Positions 43,251-51,176 of a DNA stretch of 64,000 nt are shown here, piece by piece (position 1 is the stretch's first letter; every line of letters begins with the position of its first letter). Made by a program: the position numbers and the translations under genes. The stretch is taken from contig CAKPCK010000006.1 in the NCBI GenBank assembly GCA_934141555.1, positions 1 to 64,000 of the forward strand, read 5' to 3'. Origin of the DNA: an uncultured Clostridia bacterium. Its GTDB lineage: Bacteria > Bacillota > Clostridia > TANB77 > CAG-508. Below the pieces are notes generated by a model. That model made no database searches. It was not told the DNA's origin and worked only from the letters and a program-made list of their open reading frames with translations.

Positions 43251-44861
43251 ATGGAAAATAAACAAAAGAAATCGATGATTTCAATATTCGTAATTTTTAT
43301 TATTTTAGTATGTTTATTTGAAGGATTAGGAAATAATATAAAAACACTAGTAAATAATATAGAAAAAACAAATTCAGATAATACGTTTAAAATAATATCA
43401 AGTACAGAAAACAAAGATATAGAAGAAATTATACAAAATTATGCAAAAAAGAATAATATAGATGTAAGCATAGATTATGCAGGTACAATTGAAATAATGT
43501 CAAAACTTAATAATGGTGAAAAATATGATGCAGTATGGTGTTCAAACTCAATATGGTTATATATGCTAGATAGCAATATAAAAACCTCAAATTCAAAATC
43601 AACAAGTATAAATCCAGTAGTATTTGGAATCAAAAAGTCAAAAGCTGAAGAATTAGGTTTTATAGGAAAAGATGTTTATATGAAAGACATATTAGAGGTA
43701 ATAAATCAAGGAAAACTAAAATTTAATATGTCATCACCAACTCAAACAAATACAGGAGCAACAGCATATTTAGGATTTTTAACAACACTTGCAGGAAATC
43801 CTGAAATATTAACAGAAGAAAACTTACAAAATGAGGAGTTAAAAGATCAGTTAATTCAATTATATTCAGGAGTAAAAAGATCATCAGGAGATGATGAATT
43901 TTTACAAGAAATGTTTTTAAAAGGTGATTATGAAGCATTAATAACATATGAAACATCATTAATAAATATGAATAAACAGTTAGAGCAAAAAGGAGAAGAA
44001 CCTTTATATGCAATATATACTAAAGATGGAGTTTCAATATCAGATTCACCATTTGCATATATAGACAATAAAGATGATACTAAATTAGAGGAATTTAAAA
44101 AATTACAAAATTACATATTAAGTAATGAAGGACAATCTGAACTAGTAAAAACAGGAAGAAGAGTTTGGTTTGGTGGAATAAACGAAAATGCAGATAAAAC
44201 AGTATTTAATCCAAATTGGGGAATAGATACAACAAAATATATTGTACCAGTAAAATATCCAAGTACAGCAGTAATAAAAACAGCATTAGGAATATATCAA
44301 ACAGAACTAAGAAAACCAATAAATATTGTATTTTGTTTAGACTATTCTGGAAGTATGTATGGAACAGGAAGTAAACAATTAATAGAAGCAATGCAATATA
44401 TATTAAATGAGGAAAAAGCATCAAAAGACTTATTACAATTTTCAAGTAAAGATAAAATAACAATAATTCCATTTAACCATTCAATATTAGGTGAATATTC
44501 TACAGAAGATGGAACTAAAACAGAAGAATTAATAAATCAAATAACGTCAACAGATGTAAATGGAGGGACAGATATATATATACCAGCAATTGAAGGATTA
44601 AATATATTAAATAAAGAGGATTCAGAAAAATACAATACATCAATAGTATTAATGACAGATGGGGAATCAAATTATAATAGATTAAACCAACTTCAATTAG
44701 TATATGGACAAATAAATAAAGATATACCAATATTTAGTATAATGTTTGGCGCAGCGGATAAAACACAATTAGAAGATATAGCAAATTTAACAAATGCAAA
44801 AGTATTTGATGGAAGAACAAATTTATTAGAGGCATTTAAACAAGTAAGGGGATATAACTAA
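43251..44861 (+). CDS. Exported substrate-binding and VWA-domain protein
   Basis: A 536-residue protein with one N-terminal anchor (IFVIFIILVCLFEGL, about 9-25). A periplasmic-binding-protein-like region follows (about 40-345; SSPTQTNTGATAYLGFL). The C-terminus (about 360-536) is a von Willebrand A domain with an intact MIDAS: DYSGS, GGTD and MTDGES. The start at 43251 follows GGGGAG; the upstream frame to 43215 lacks an RBS. It heads a four-gene run with XpaC-, binding-protein- and TelA-like genes, 17 nt before the next. It would sit outside the membrane and bind a metal-dependent ligand. Confidence 0.82.
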   Translation: MENKQKKSMISIFVIFIILVCLFEGLGNNIKTLVNNIEKTNSDNTFKIISSTENKDIEEIIQNYAKKNNIDVSIDYAGTIEIMSKLNNGEKYDAVWCSNSIWLYMLDSNIKTSNSKSTSINPVVFGIKKSKAEELGFIGKDVYMKDILEVINQGKLKFNMSSPTQTNTGATAYLGFLTTLAGNPEILTEENLQNEELKDQLIQLYSGVKRSSGDDEFLQEMFLKGDYEALITYETSLINMNKQLEQKGEEPLYAIYTKDGVSISDSPFAYIDNKDDTKLEEFKKLQNYILSNEGQSELVKTGRRVWFGGINENADKTVFNPNWGIDTTKYIVPVKYPSTAVIKTALGIYQTELRKPINIVFCLDYSGSMYGTGSKQLIEAMQYILNEEKASKDLLQFSSKDKITIIPFNHSILGEYSTEDGTKTEELINQITSTDVNGGTDIYIPAIEGLNILNKEDSEKYNTSIVLMTDGESNYNRLNQLQLVYGQINKDIPIFSIMFGAADKTQLEDIANLTNAKVFDGRTNLLEAFKQVRGYN

Positions 44862-44878
44862 TAAGAAAGGAAAACAGA

Positions 44879-45487
44879 ATGAAAAAAGGATATATTTTTT
44901 CAGCAATATTAGGAGGAACATTTTTTGCAGTACCATATTTAGCACTTGGAGTTCAATTAATACCATCACTAGCAATAAGTGCGGCAGCATATGGAGCTGG
45001 AACCTTAATATTTAAAGATAGAGGTAAAATTGATTATTCAACTAAAAATACTAATTTATATGAAATACTAAAAAATGCAAAATCACAAACAACGCAAATT
45101 TTTGATATTTCAAAACAATTAGAAGATAAAGAATTAGTTGCAAATGTCCAAGATATTTGTAATACATCAAATAAGATAATTGATACTTTATCAAAAAATC
45201 CAGGAAAACTAACACAAGTAAATAATTTTATAAATTATTACTTACCAGTAACAATAAAAATATTGCAAAGATATGATGAAATTGAAAATCAAAGATTAAA
45301 TTCAGAAGAAAGCCAAAAATTTATGAAATCTGTAAGAGATATGATTGCAAAAATAAAAGAAGCTTTTCATGAACAATTAAATAATATGTATCAAGCAGAA
45401 ATTATAGATACAGATGCAGAGTTAAAAGTATTTGAAGAAATGTTAAAATCTGATGGATTTTTAGGAGATATAAATATTAAAAAATAG
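44879..45487 (+). CDS. XpaC-like protein
   Basis: A 202-residue protein with one or two N-terminal hydrophobic segments (about 5-45) and a long helical cytoplasmic region: TNLYEILKNAKSQTTQIF, PGKLTQVNNFINYYLPVTIK, ILQRYDEIE. This matches the XpaC/5-bromo-4-chloroindolyl phosphate hydrolysis family, which often sits beside TelA-type genes. The biochemical role is unknown. AAAGGAAAA lies upstream. It is the second gene of the operon. Confidence 0.82.
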   Translation: MKKGYIFSAILGGTFFAVPYLALGVQLIPSLAISAAAYGAGTLIFKDRGKIDYSTKNTNLYEILKNAKSQTTQIFDISKQLEDKELVANVQDICNTSNKIIDTLSKNPGKLTQVNNFINYYLPVTIKILQRYDEIENQRLNSEESQKFMKSVRDMIAKIKEAFHEQLNNMYQAEIIDTDAELKVFEEMLKSDGFLGDINIKK

Positions 45488-45496
45488 GAGGTAAAT

Positions 45497-46630
45497 ATGA
45501 AAGGAAGAAAAGAAGTCTGGATAGGACTTGGAATTTTAGTAATATTAGTCTTAATTATAATAGGAATAAAATTCTTTTCAACAAATGGAGAATCAATTAT
45601 AGAATCAAACTTAAAAACAGTATATGTTGCAACAGGTGGAGGAAAAGAAAATTTCTTAGCAGATGACGAAGTTAATAAAATAATGAAAAAGAAATATGGA
45701 CTAAATGTTATATATGACTCATGGAGTAATGGAAAACTAATTAAAAATCCATTAGTAAGAGAAGATGGAACAAAATATGATGTAATGTTCTGTTCTGATC
45801 AAAGATTTTATGATTATTATAAATTAGCACCAGATACAACAAAGGGAGAAGCAGCAAGATATACAGTTCAAAAAGGTGGATTAACATTAAATACTCCAAT
45901 TGTAATATATAGTTGGGATACAGTTGTAGATGCATTAATAGAACAAAAAATAGTAACAGAAAAAGATGGAGTATATTACATAACAGATATGCCAAAATTA
46001 ATATCATATATACTTGAAGGAAAGAAATGGAAAGACATTGGAGTAGATATGTTATATGGAAGTATAAATATAGACTCAACAGATCCAGTTACATCATCAC
46101 CTGGTGCAACATATTATGGATTATTACTTTCAATTATGTGTGATGGAGAAATAACAGATGAAGCAGTTGCAGAAAATTTACCAAAATTGAAAGAATTTTA
46201 CACAAAATCAGGATATATGAATAATACACCAGCAGATTTATTTGAATTATACTTGAAAACAGGAGTTGGAGGAAAGCCAATGATTGTTGATTATGAAAAA
46301 AGTGTAATAGATTTTGCAAATTCAAATCCAGATGGATGGGAACAAGTAAAAGACAAAATGAGAATATTATATCCAACACCAACAATATGGAACTCACATT
46401 GTATAGCATCATTTGATGAAGCGGGAGATGAGTATTATGAAGCTTATGAAGACAAAGAAATACAACAAATAGCATGGTCAAAATATGGATTTAGAACTGG
46501 TGTAACAGGTGGAAATTATGATGTAACACAAGTAAATGTAAATGGAATACCACAAAGCATAATAAGTACAGTATCAAGCCTAAAAATGAATGTATATGAC
46601 CAATTAATTTCATATTTAGGAAATAAATAG
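45497..46630 (+). CDS. Membrane-anchored substrate-binding-like protein
   Basis: A 377-residue protein with an N-terminal anchor (VWIGLGILVILVLIIIGIKF, about 6-25) and a type II binding-protein-like outer domain (TVYVATGGGKENFL, SSPGATYYGLLLSIM, TPTIWNSH). It resembles the first half of the VWA protein at the start of the operon (both have an SSP-x-GATxYxGxL block), but has no VWA domain. GGAGG precedes the ATG. It starts 10 nt after the XpaC-like gene. No transporter gene is adjacent, so the ligand may be sensed rather than imported. Confidence 0.7.
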   Translation: MKGRKEVWIGLGILVILVLIIIGIKFFSTNGESIIESNLKTVYVATGGGKENFLADDEVNKIMKKKYGLNVIYDSWSNGKLIKNPLVREDGTKYDVMFCSDQRFYDYYKLAPDTTKGEAARYTVQKGGLTLNTPIVIYSWDTVVDALIEQKIVTEKDGVYYITDMPKLISYILEGKKWKDIGVDMLYGSINIDSTDPVTSSPGATYYGLLLSIMCDGEITDEAVAENLPKLKEFYTKSGYMNNTPADLFELYLKTGVGGKPMIVDYEKSVIDFANSNPDGWEQVKDKMRILYPTPTIWNSHCIASFDEAGDEYYEAYEDKEIQQIAWSKYGFRTGVTGGNYDVTQVNVNGIPQSIISTVSSLKMNVYDQLISYLGNK

Positions 46631-46675
46631 TTAATAAAATTTAAATATAATTATAAAAAGATGGGAGAAAATAAA

Positions 46676-47824
46676 ATGGAAGAAGAAATAAAATTAGAAG
46701 TTGCTAAAAATGTAGATACAAAAGATATCGAATTAGCATTACAAACAGATAAAAAGGTTGATGAAGCTGTTGTAGAAAAATCATTAAATTATGATGCTTT
46801 AACACCAGAGGAAAAATCTGCAATAGATGAATTTATTAGTAAAGTTGATGTAAAAAATACTGCGCAAATATTACAATTTGGATCAAGTGCACAAAGCAAT
46901 ATATCAAAATTTTCAGACAGTGTATTAAATGATGTTAGAACAAAAAATTCTGGAGAAGTTGGAGATTTATTATCAGGATTAGTAACAGAAATAAAAGAAT
47001 TTAATGCAGATGTTCCAGTTGAAGAGAAAAAAGGAATATTAGGAATATTCAATTCTGCAAAAAAACAAGTTGAAAAATTAATAGCAAAATATGACAAAGT
47101 AGAAAATAATATTGCTAAAATAGAAAAATCATTAGAAACTCATAAACTTCAAATGATGAAAGATATTGCAATATTTGATACAATGTATGATAAAAACTTA
47201 CAATATTTTAAAGAATTATCATTATATATAATTGCTGGTGAAAAGAAATTAGAAGAATTAAAAACAGTTACATTACCAGAATTACAAAGAATAGCAGAAG
47301 AAACAAAAGAACAAACAGATGCCCAAGCTGTAAATGATATGGTAGCAATAATAAATAGATTTGAAAAGAGAATATATGATTTAAAAACAACAAGAATTAT
47401 ATCAATTCAAATGGCACCACAAATTAGATTAATTCAAAACAATGATAGTGAATTAGTTGAAAAAATCCAAAGTTCTTTAATAAATACAATTCCACTTTGG
47501 AAAAATCAAATTGTTATAGCATTAGGAATAACAAATGCAAGAAATGCATTAGGAGCACAAAAACAAGTTACACAAATGACAAATGATATGCTTACAAAAA
47601 ATAGTGAATTATTAAAACAAGGAACAATTGAAATTGCAGAAGAATCTGAAAAAGCTGTTGTAGATGTTCAAACATTACAAAAAACAAATCAAGATATTAT
47701 AGATACATTAGATAAAGTTATAGAAATTCACGAAAATGGAAGAGTAAAAAGACAAGAAGCAGAAGTTCAACTTGAAGAAATTGAAAACAAATTAAAAGAA
47801 AAGTTATTAGAAATAAAGAACTAA
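46676..47824 (+). CDS. Toxic anion resistance protein TelA family
   Basis: A 382-residue cytoplasmic, mostly helical protein that matches the TelA/KlaA family. Blocks seen: LLSGLVTEIKEFNADV, GILGIFNSAKKQVEKLIAKY, LYIIAGEKKLEELK, and AQMTNDML near the end. The family was named for plasmid tellurite resistance, but its true role is unknown. GGGAG precedes the ATG at 46676. It is the last gene of the operon. A hairpin terminator follows. Confidence 0.9.
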   Translation: MEEEIKLEVAKNVDTKDIELALQTDKKVDEAVVEKSLNYDALTPEEKSAIDEFISKVDVKNTAQILQFGSSAQSNISKFSDSVLNDVRTKNSGEVGDLLSGLVTEIKEFNADVPVEEKKGILGIFNSAKKQVEKLIAKYDKVENNIAKIEKSLETHKLQMMKDIAIFDTMYDKNLQYFKELSLYIIAGEKKLEELKTVTLPELQRIAEETKEQTDAQAVNDMVAIINRFEKRIYDLKTTRIISIQMAPQIRLIQNNDSELVEKIQSSLINTIPLWKNQIVIALGITNARNALGAQKQVTQMTNDMLTKNSELLKQGTIEIAEESEKAVVDVQTLQKTNQDIIDTLDKVIEIHENGRVKRQEAEVQLEEIENKLKEKLLEIKN

Positions 47825-47826
47825 AA

Positions 47827-47871
47827 ATGAAAGAATGGATACTGTTTAAAACAGATTCATTCTTTTTTTGT
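47827..47871 (+). terminator. Terminator after the TelA gene
   Basis: AAAGAATG pairs with CATTCTTT, with an inner ACTGT/ACAG pairing, and seven T follow. Confidence 0.75.
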
Positions 47872-47988
47872 ACTAATATGATAAATACAGATAGTACAAT
47901 AGTTGCATTAGAAACATCAGAAGAGCTAAAAGAAATACTAGAAGGAAACAATGAAATTACTTTAATATATTTAGTAAAAGACATAACA

Positions 47989-48027
47989 TTAACAATGGTA
48001 ATAAGTACTTAATTTTATGTCTGCCAT
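47989..48027 (-). CDS. Possible 12-residue peptide gene (MADIKLSTYYHC)
   Basis: A short ORF with a perfect AGGAGGTG Shine-Dalgarno (48037-48044) 9 nt before the ATG at 48025-48027, stop TAA at 47989-47991. Upstream on the minus strand lies TTGGAC (48120-48125), 17-nt spacer, TATATT (48097-48102). The signals are better than for most genes here, but the product is only 12 residues and has no known match. It may be a peptide, a leader, or a truncated gene. Confidence 0.35.
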   Translation of the reverse strand: MADIKLSTYYHC

Positions 48028-48160
48028 ACTTAACTGCACCTCCTTGATTTATATTATGAAAAATGTAAAAAATTGTTATATAAAATATAATGAAAAAATA
48101 TAAAATTATATGAATATTTGTCCAATTAGAACATAAATATTAGCAATTGGAGATAAGAGT

Positions 48161-48416
48161 ATGAATATTTTAATAATAATATCATGTGTATGTTTTCTTT
48201 TTATAATTGGAAGAATATTTATAGTACCAATAAAATGGGTATTTAAATTACTTATAAATTCGGCTTTGGGTGGAATTTTGATTTGGATAATAAATTTAAT
48301 TGGGGCAAATTGGGGATTTCACATAGGGATTAATATTGCAACATTATTAGTGGTACGGAATTTTGGGAGTGCCTGGTGGAATATTTATTACATTATTGAA
48401 GATTCTTACACAATAA
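48161..48416 (+). pseudogene. BofA-family pro-sigma-K processing inhibitor (frameshifted)
   Basis: The first ~65 codons match BofA: two membrane helices (MNILIIISCVCFLFIIGRIF; LLINSALGGILIWIINLIG), then FHIGINIATLLVV. An extra base, C at 48356, then shifts the frame. Reading past it gives GILGVPGGIFITLLKILTQ and a TAA at 48414-48416, the expected end of BofA. The unshifted frame runs on to 48481 with unrelated sequence. BofA holds the SpoIVFB complex in check during sporulation. Either this copy is broken or the assembly has an extra base. GGAGATAAGAG is the RBS. Confidence 0.82.
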
Positions 48417-48501
48417 ATGACCAAAAGATTCTTTCAGAAAAACTAATGAGAATGTTTTATTTATCTTTAAATATATTATAAAATTAAATAGTTCTAAAAT
48501 A

Positions 48502-48530
48502 TAGACAATATTTTAATTGTGAGGTATAAT
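48502..48530 (+). promoter_or_regulatory. Promoter of tRNA-Gly
   Basis: TAGACA (48502-48507), 17-nt spacer, TATAAT (48525-48530), 14 nt before the tRNA. Confidence 0.65.
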
Positions 48531-48544
48531 AGTCTATGTGAATT

Positions 48545-48618
<74 letters not shown>

Positions 48619-48631
48619 TTTTAAATTAACT

Positions 48632-48659
48632 TACGGACTTAAAAGTTCGTGAGTTTTTA
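48632..48659 (+). terminator. Terminator after tRNA-Gly
   Basis: CTTACGGACTT pairs with AAGTTCGTGAG (G-T pairs allowed) and is followed by TTTTTATT. Confidence 0.75.
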
Positions 48660-48660
48660 T

Positions 48661-48695
48661 TATATAGTAGGAAAGTTATATTTTCCTACTATATA
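48661..48695. repeat. Dispersed hairpin element, copy 2
   Basis: A 15-bp inverted repeat (48661-48675 with 48681-48695, one G-T pair) around TTATA. It is nearly the same as the element at 14371-14403 (TAGGAAAGTTATA core, TTTCCTA right arm, AAAAAG after). It also directly follows a terminator T-tract. Confidence 0.7.
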
Positions 48696-48787
48696 AAAAG
48701 TTTCAATATAAAATCTTTTAAGTTCTTTATAATTGCATTTTTTAAATTTTTTTTGGAAAATTCATTATCTTTATATGTACTATAAAA

Positions 48788-48955
48788 TTGAATCATACGT
48801 TATATTTTAGTAAATTTTTACCTGAAATTACAGAAAAAGAAGCTTGTAAAATACACAATAAAAGTGGAAAAATCGTTAGAAATGCTATTAAACAAACAGG
48901 TTGGAACTATGTCAGAAGATTTGCCTATATCTATGAAAAGTTTAAAACAGATTGA
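48788..48955 (+). pseudogene. Possible gene remnant after the hairpin element
   Basis: A frame without a proper start reads LNHTLYFSKFLPEITEKEAC, KIHNKSGKIVRNAIKQTGWN and YVRRFAYIYEKFKTD to a TGA at 48953-48955. A second frame (48882-48995) overlaps it with MSEDLPISMKSLKQIENENR. Neither has an RBS. One may be a decayed gene; the rest of 48700-49090 holds nothing I can identify. Confidence 0.25.
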
Positions 48956-49094
48956 AAATGAAAATAGAAAAAATTTAACAAAGCAAGAAAAATAAGATTT
49001 ACATTAATGTTGCAAAATTTATTTGATTTAAAATTTTTGTTGTGATAAAATGCAAATATCGAATTTATTTTACAAAAAAAAGGGGGTGAATACT

Positions 49095-49934
49095 ATGGAA
49101 GATAAGAAAGTTACTAAGATTAGTTTATCCACATTTTTACTGATAATTGCTATAATTATAATTGCTATAATGGGATTTTTTATTTATAAATTAAATAGTG
49201 AAAAGGCTATTGAAGTGAAAAAATCTGCTGATTTACAGGCACAAGTTAGTAGTTTAAATAGTACTGTTAGTAATTTGCAATCAAAAATTAACACAATTTC
49301 AGAAACAGTTAATTCTTCATCAACTCCTGTTCAATCATCAAATTCAAATTCTTCAAAAACAGCATCAACTTCAATTACATCTAACTTAGATGATATCAAA
49401 TATGAAATTTCAAAAAAGAAAAATCAAAATGGTGAAGAAGTAATTGCTGTAATAAAAGCTACAAAAGATGATAAAACTACAACAAAAGAAATTGAAATGG
49501 ATGCTTTGATTGCTGATACAGGAACAATGGTACTTCCAACAATTGGTTCTGTAGCATTAGTTGCAAATTCAGGTGGGGAATATTATGGTGTTAATATTTA
49601 TCAATTAGTAAATGGTGAAATAAAAAAATTAGGTACAATTAATTGTGGTGCTGATATGGTTAAAGAAGCTACATATTCAGTTGAAACTAAAGGCGAAGCA
49701 ACAGCTGTTATAACAGCAAATAGAAATGGTGAAATAACTAAAAAAGAATTTGAAATGTCAGCAACAATTGCCAAAACAGAAGTTATTGATATTTTAGGAT
49801 GTGGTAAAGTTGTTTTAGTTGCAGAAACTGGTGGAGAATATTATGCATTTAAAGTATTTAGATTAAGCGAAGATTATACTAATGGTAAAACACAAGGTAT
49901 TGTTGAAGTAGGTACAATAAATTATTTATTTTAG
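49095..49934 (+). CDS. Membrane-anchored protein with duplicated outer domain
   Basis: A 279-residue protein with a membrane helix (about 13-33), a coiled coil (LQAQVSSLNSTVSNLQSKIN) and a Ser/Thr/Asn-rich linker. The outer part has two similar modules: one near 100-185 (KYEISKKKNQNGEEVIAVIK, ANSGGEYYGVNIYQL) and one near 190-275 (TYSVETKGEATAVITANRNG, AETGGEYYAFKVFRL). The shared blocks GGEYYGVNIYQL and GGEYYAFKVFRL show duplication. No family is recognised. AGGGGGTG precedes the ATG. Confidence 0.6.
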   Translation: MEDKKVTKISLSTFLLIIAIIIIAIMGFFIYKLNSEKAIEVKKSADLQAQVSSLNSTVSNLQSKINTISETVNSSSTPVQSSNSNSSKTASTSITSNLDDIKYEISKKKNQNGEEVIAVIKATKDDKTTTKEIEMDALIADTGTMVLPTIGSVALVANSGGEYYGVNIYQLVNGEIKKLGTINCGADMVKEATYSVETKGEATAVITANRNGEITKKEFEMSATIAKTEVIDILGCGKVVLVAETGGEYYAFKVFRLSEDYTNGKTQGIVEVGTINYLF

Positions 49935-49976
49935 ATTATCTAGTGCTAGTGGCACAATAAATCAAGTTATATAAGA

Positions 49977-50029
49977 GAGCTCGAAACAGAGTATGTCATT
50001 TTTTTGCATACCTGTTTCGAAATTGCTCC
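49977..50029. other. Long imperfect hairpin, no T-tract
   Basis: GAGC, GAAACAG and GTATG pair with CATAC, TGTTTC and GCTC across a T-rich loop. It follows the duplicated-domain gene by about 43 nt. It resembles a terminator stem, but the T-rich part is in the loop and not after the stem. It may still end transcription weakly. The rest of 49935-50070 holds nothing else. Confidence 0.4.
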
Positions 50030-50070
50030 AATTATATTTTTTCATTAATTTCATTTTTAAAGCCCAATAA

Positions 50071-50099
50071 TTGACATAATTATAAAAATATAGTAAAAT
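50071..50099 (+). promoter_or_regulatory. Promoter of the orphan gene at 50217-50945
   Basis: TTGACA (50071-50076), 17-nt spacer, TAAAAT (50094-50099). The ~110-nt leader contains small hairpins (AAACG/CGTTT near 50109-50123; CACC/GGTG near 50148-50162). Confidence 0.65.
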
Positions 50100-50216
50100 A
50101 TTAGTATAAACGTAAATTGCGTTTATTTTACATATATTTTCCTTTTTTCCACCGAGAAGGTGTTTAAATATACCGAACAACAACATAGTCCAAAAAATTT
50201 TGGGAGGAAAACAGTT

Positions 50217-50945
50217 ATGAAGAAAATCAACAACATGTCTGACTTAGAGAAGAAGGCCATTAAAGTTATTGATGGTATGCTTGTAGTTTGGCCTCAGTCC
50301 AACAAGACTGAAAGTCTTGAAATCATGGGGATTGTGCCGACGTTCAATGGCTGCTATGCAGTGAACAACGCAACGGTATGCGTAGTGAACCATGATGAAG
50401 CCTTTGTAATCCCGTACATGAAAGAGGTTATGGAGGTTCTTCAAAACAATGGTTTTACTGAAAAGCACTTCTATGTTCCCTTTAGCAATTGGGATTATCC
50501 TAAGTTTGAACAGAAGGAATGGGAAGATCTTCGGAGCGAAGCAGAAGAAGCATGGCGCAATGCCTTTGTAGAGGATTGCCAAAAATATTGTGCATCCAAG
50601 GGCATCAAGGCTATCAGCAAGAAAACTATGGCAAAATGCTTCAAGATGCCTGAGAAAGGTGTTGAAGTAGAGCATATCTACTTTAAGACTACCTATTATC
50701 CGGTTATCAACTCTACCGTTCTGGATTGCGTAGCAATCGATAAGCTGGGAACTTATAACATGAACAATGGTAAAGTGGTCTTCGTTTACATCGATGGCAA
50801 AACCTATGTGGCCAAGGGCTACAAGATCATCGACGAACTTCGTGAGGCTGGATATAAGGAGGGTGAACTCTTTGTACCTTTCTCCAACGGCGAGGCTATT
50901 GTTGATCCGTTTCTCAAGAAGAAATGGGATGACATCAATAAGTAA
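50217..50945 (+). CDS. Hypothetical protein, GC-richer codon use, internal duplication
   Basis: A 242-residue protein of unknown family. Two parts resemble each other: about 45-100 (FVIPYMKEVMEVLQNNGFTE, YVPFSNWDYP) and about 180-240 (YVAKGYKIIDELREAGYKEG, FVPFSNGEAIVDP). Each ends in VPFSN followed by KKxWDDI-type sequence. Codons such as CGC, CCG, GGC and AAG are used far more than in neighbouring genes. GGAGG precedes the ATG at 50217; the extended frame to 50160 lacks an RBS. It has its own promoter and terminator. Likely acquired. Confidence 0.65.
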   Translation: MKKINNMSDLEKKAIKVIDGMLVVWPQSNKTESLEIMGIVPTFNGCYAVNNATVCVVNHDEAFVIPYMKEVMEVLQNNGFTEKHFYVPFSNWDYPKFEQKEWEDLRSEAEEAWRNAFVEDCQKYCASKGIKAISKKTMAKCFKMPEKGVEVEHIYFKTTYYPVINSTVLDCVAIDKLGTYNMNNGKVVFVYIDGKTYVAKGYKIIDELREAGYKEGELFVPFSNGEAIVDPFLKKKWDDINK

Positions 50946-50975
50946 TTTTAATAAGTAAAGATAATATCATTACTT

Positions 50976-51008
50976 AAGAAGGGAGGTCAGCTTAGGCTGG
51001 CCTTCTTT
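50976..51008 (+). terminator. Terminator after the 50.2 kb orphan gene
   Basis: GGTCAGC pairs with GCTGGCC (one G-T) over TTAG, with an outer AAGAAG/CTTCTT, and then T-rich sequence. Confidence 0.7.
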
Positions 51009-51029
51009 CTTTATTTTTTAGTATATTAC

Positions 51030-51058
51030 TTGCAAAAAAGCATATTTTATGGTAAAAT
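51030..51058 (+). promoter_or_regulatory. Promoter of the 51.2 kb gene
   Basis: TTGCAA (51030-51035), 17-nt spacer, TAAAAT (51053-51058). The predicted start near 51065 is about 12 nt before the structured leader. Confidence 0.55.
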
Positions 51059-51076
51059 CAAACAGTCAATCAATTT

Positions 51077-51169
51077 GATACAGAGTGGGAATCCACTAGA
51101 TTGTCGATGTTATTACATTATCTAGTCGGAGTTCTGTATCCTCCGACCAACACAATGAGTATTAGGAGG
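51077..51169 (+). promoter_or_regulatory. Riboswitch-like structured leader, unassigned class
   Basis: Four helices can be drawn. P1: GATACAGA (51077-51084) with TCTGTATC (51133-51140), 8 bp. P2: GTGG/CCAC (51085-51096, loop GAAT). P3: TAGAT (51097-51101) with ATCTA (51120-51124), with an inner ATGT/ACAT. P4: GTCGGAG (51125-51131) with CTCCGAC (51141-51147), 7 bp. The 9-nt loop of P4 is the 3' strand of P1, so P1 and P4 either exclude each other or form a pseudoknot. CCTCC (51140-51144) also matches the Shine-Dalgarno GGAGG (51165-51169). This is the layout of a translational switch. It does not fit any riboswitch consensus I know. Confidence 0.5.
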
Positions 51170-51176
51170 AAAAATA

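Noticed and set aside
47827..48012. 61-aa ORF after telA (MKEWILFKTDSFFF...)
   Set aside because: It begins inside the telA terminator hairpin, has no RBS and no recognisable family. A better-supported short ORF lies on the other strand.
51077..51169. T-box or purine riboswitch at the 51.2 kb leader
   Set aside because: No T-box sequence (GGGTGGNACCGCG-like), no purine-type kissing loops, and the gene has no matching function.
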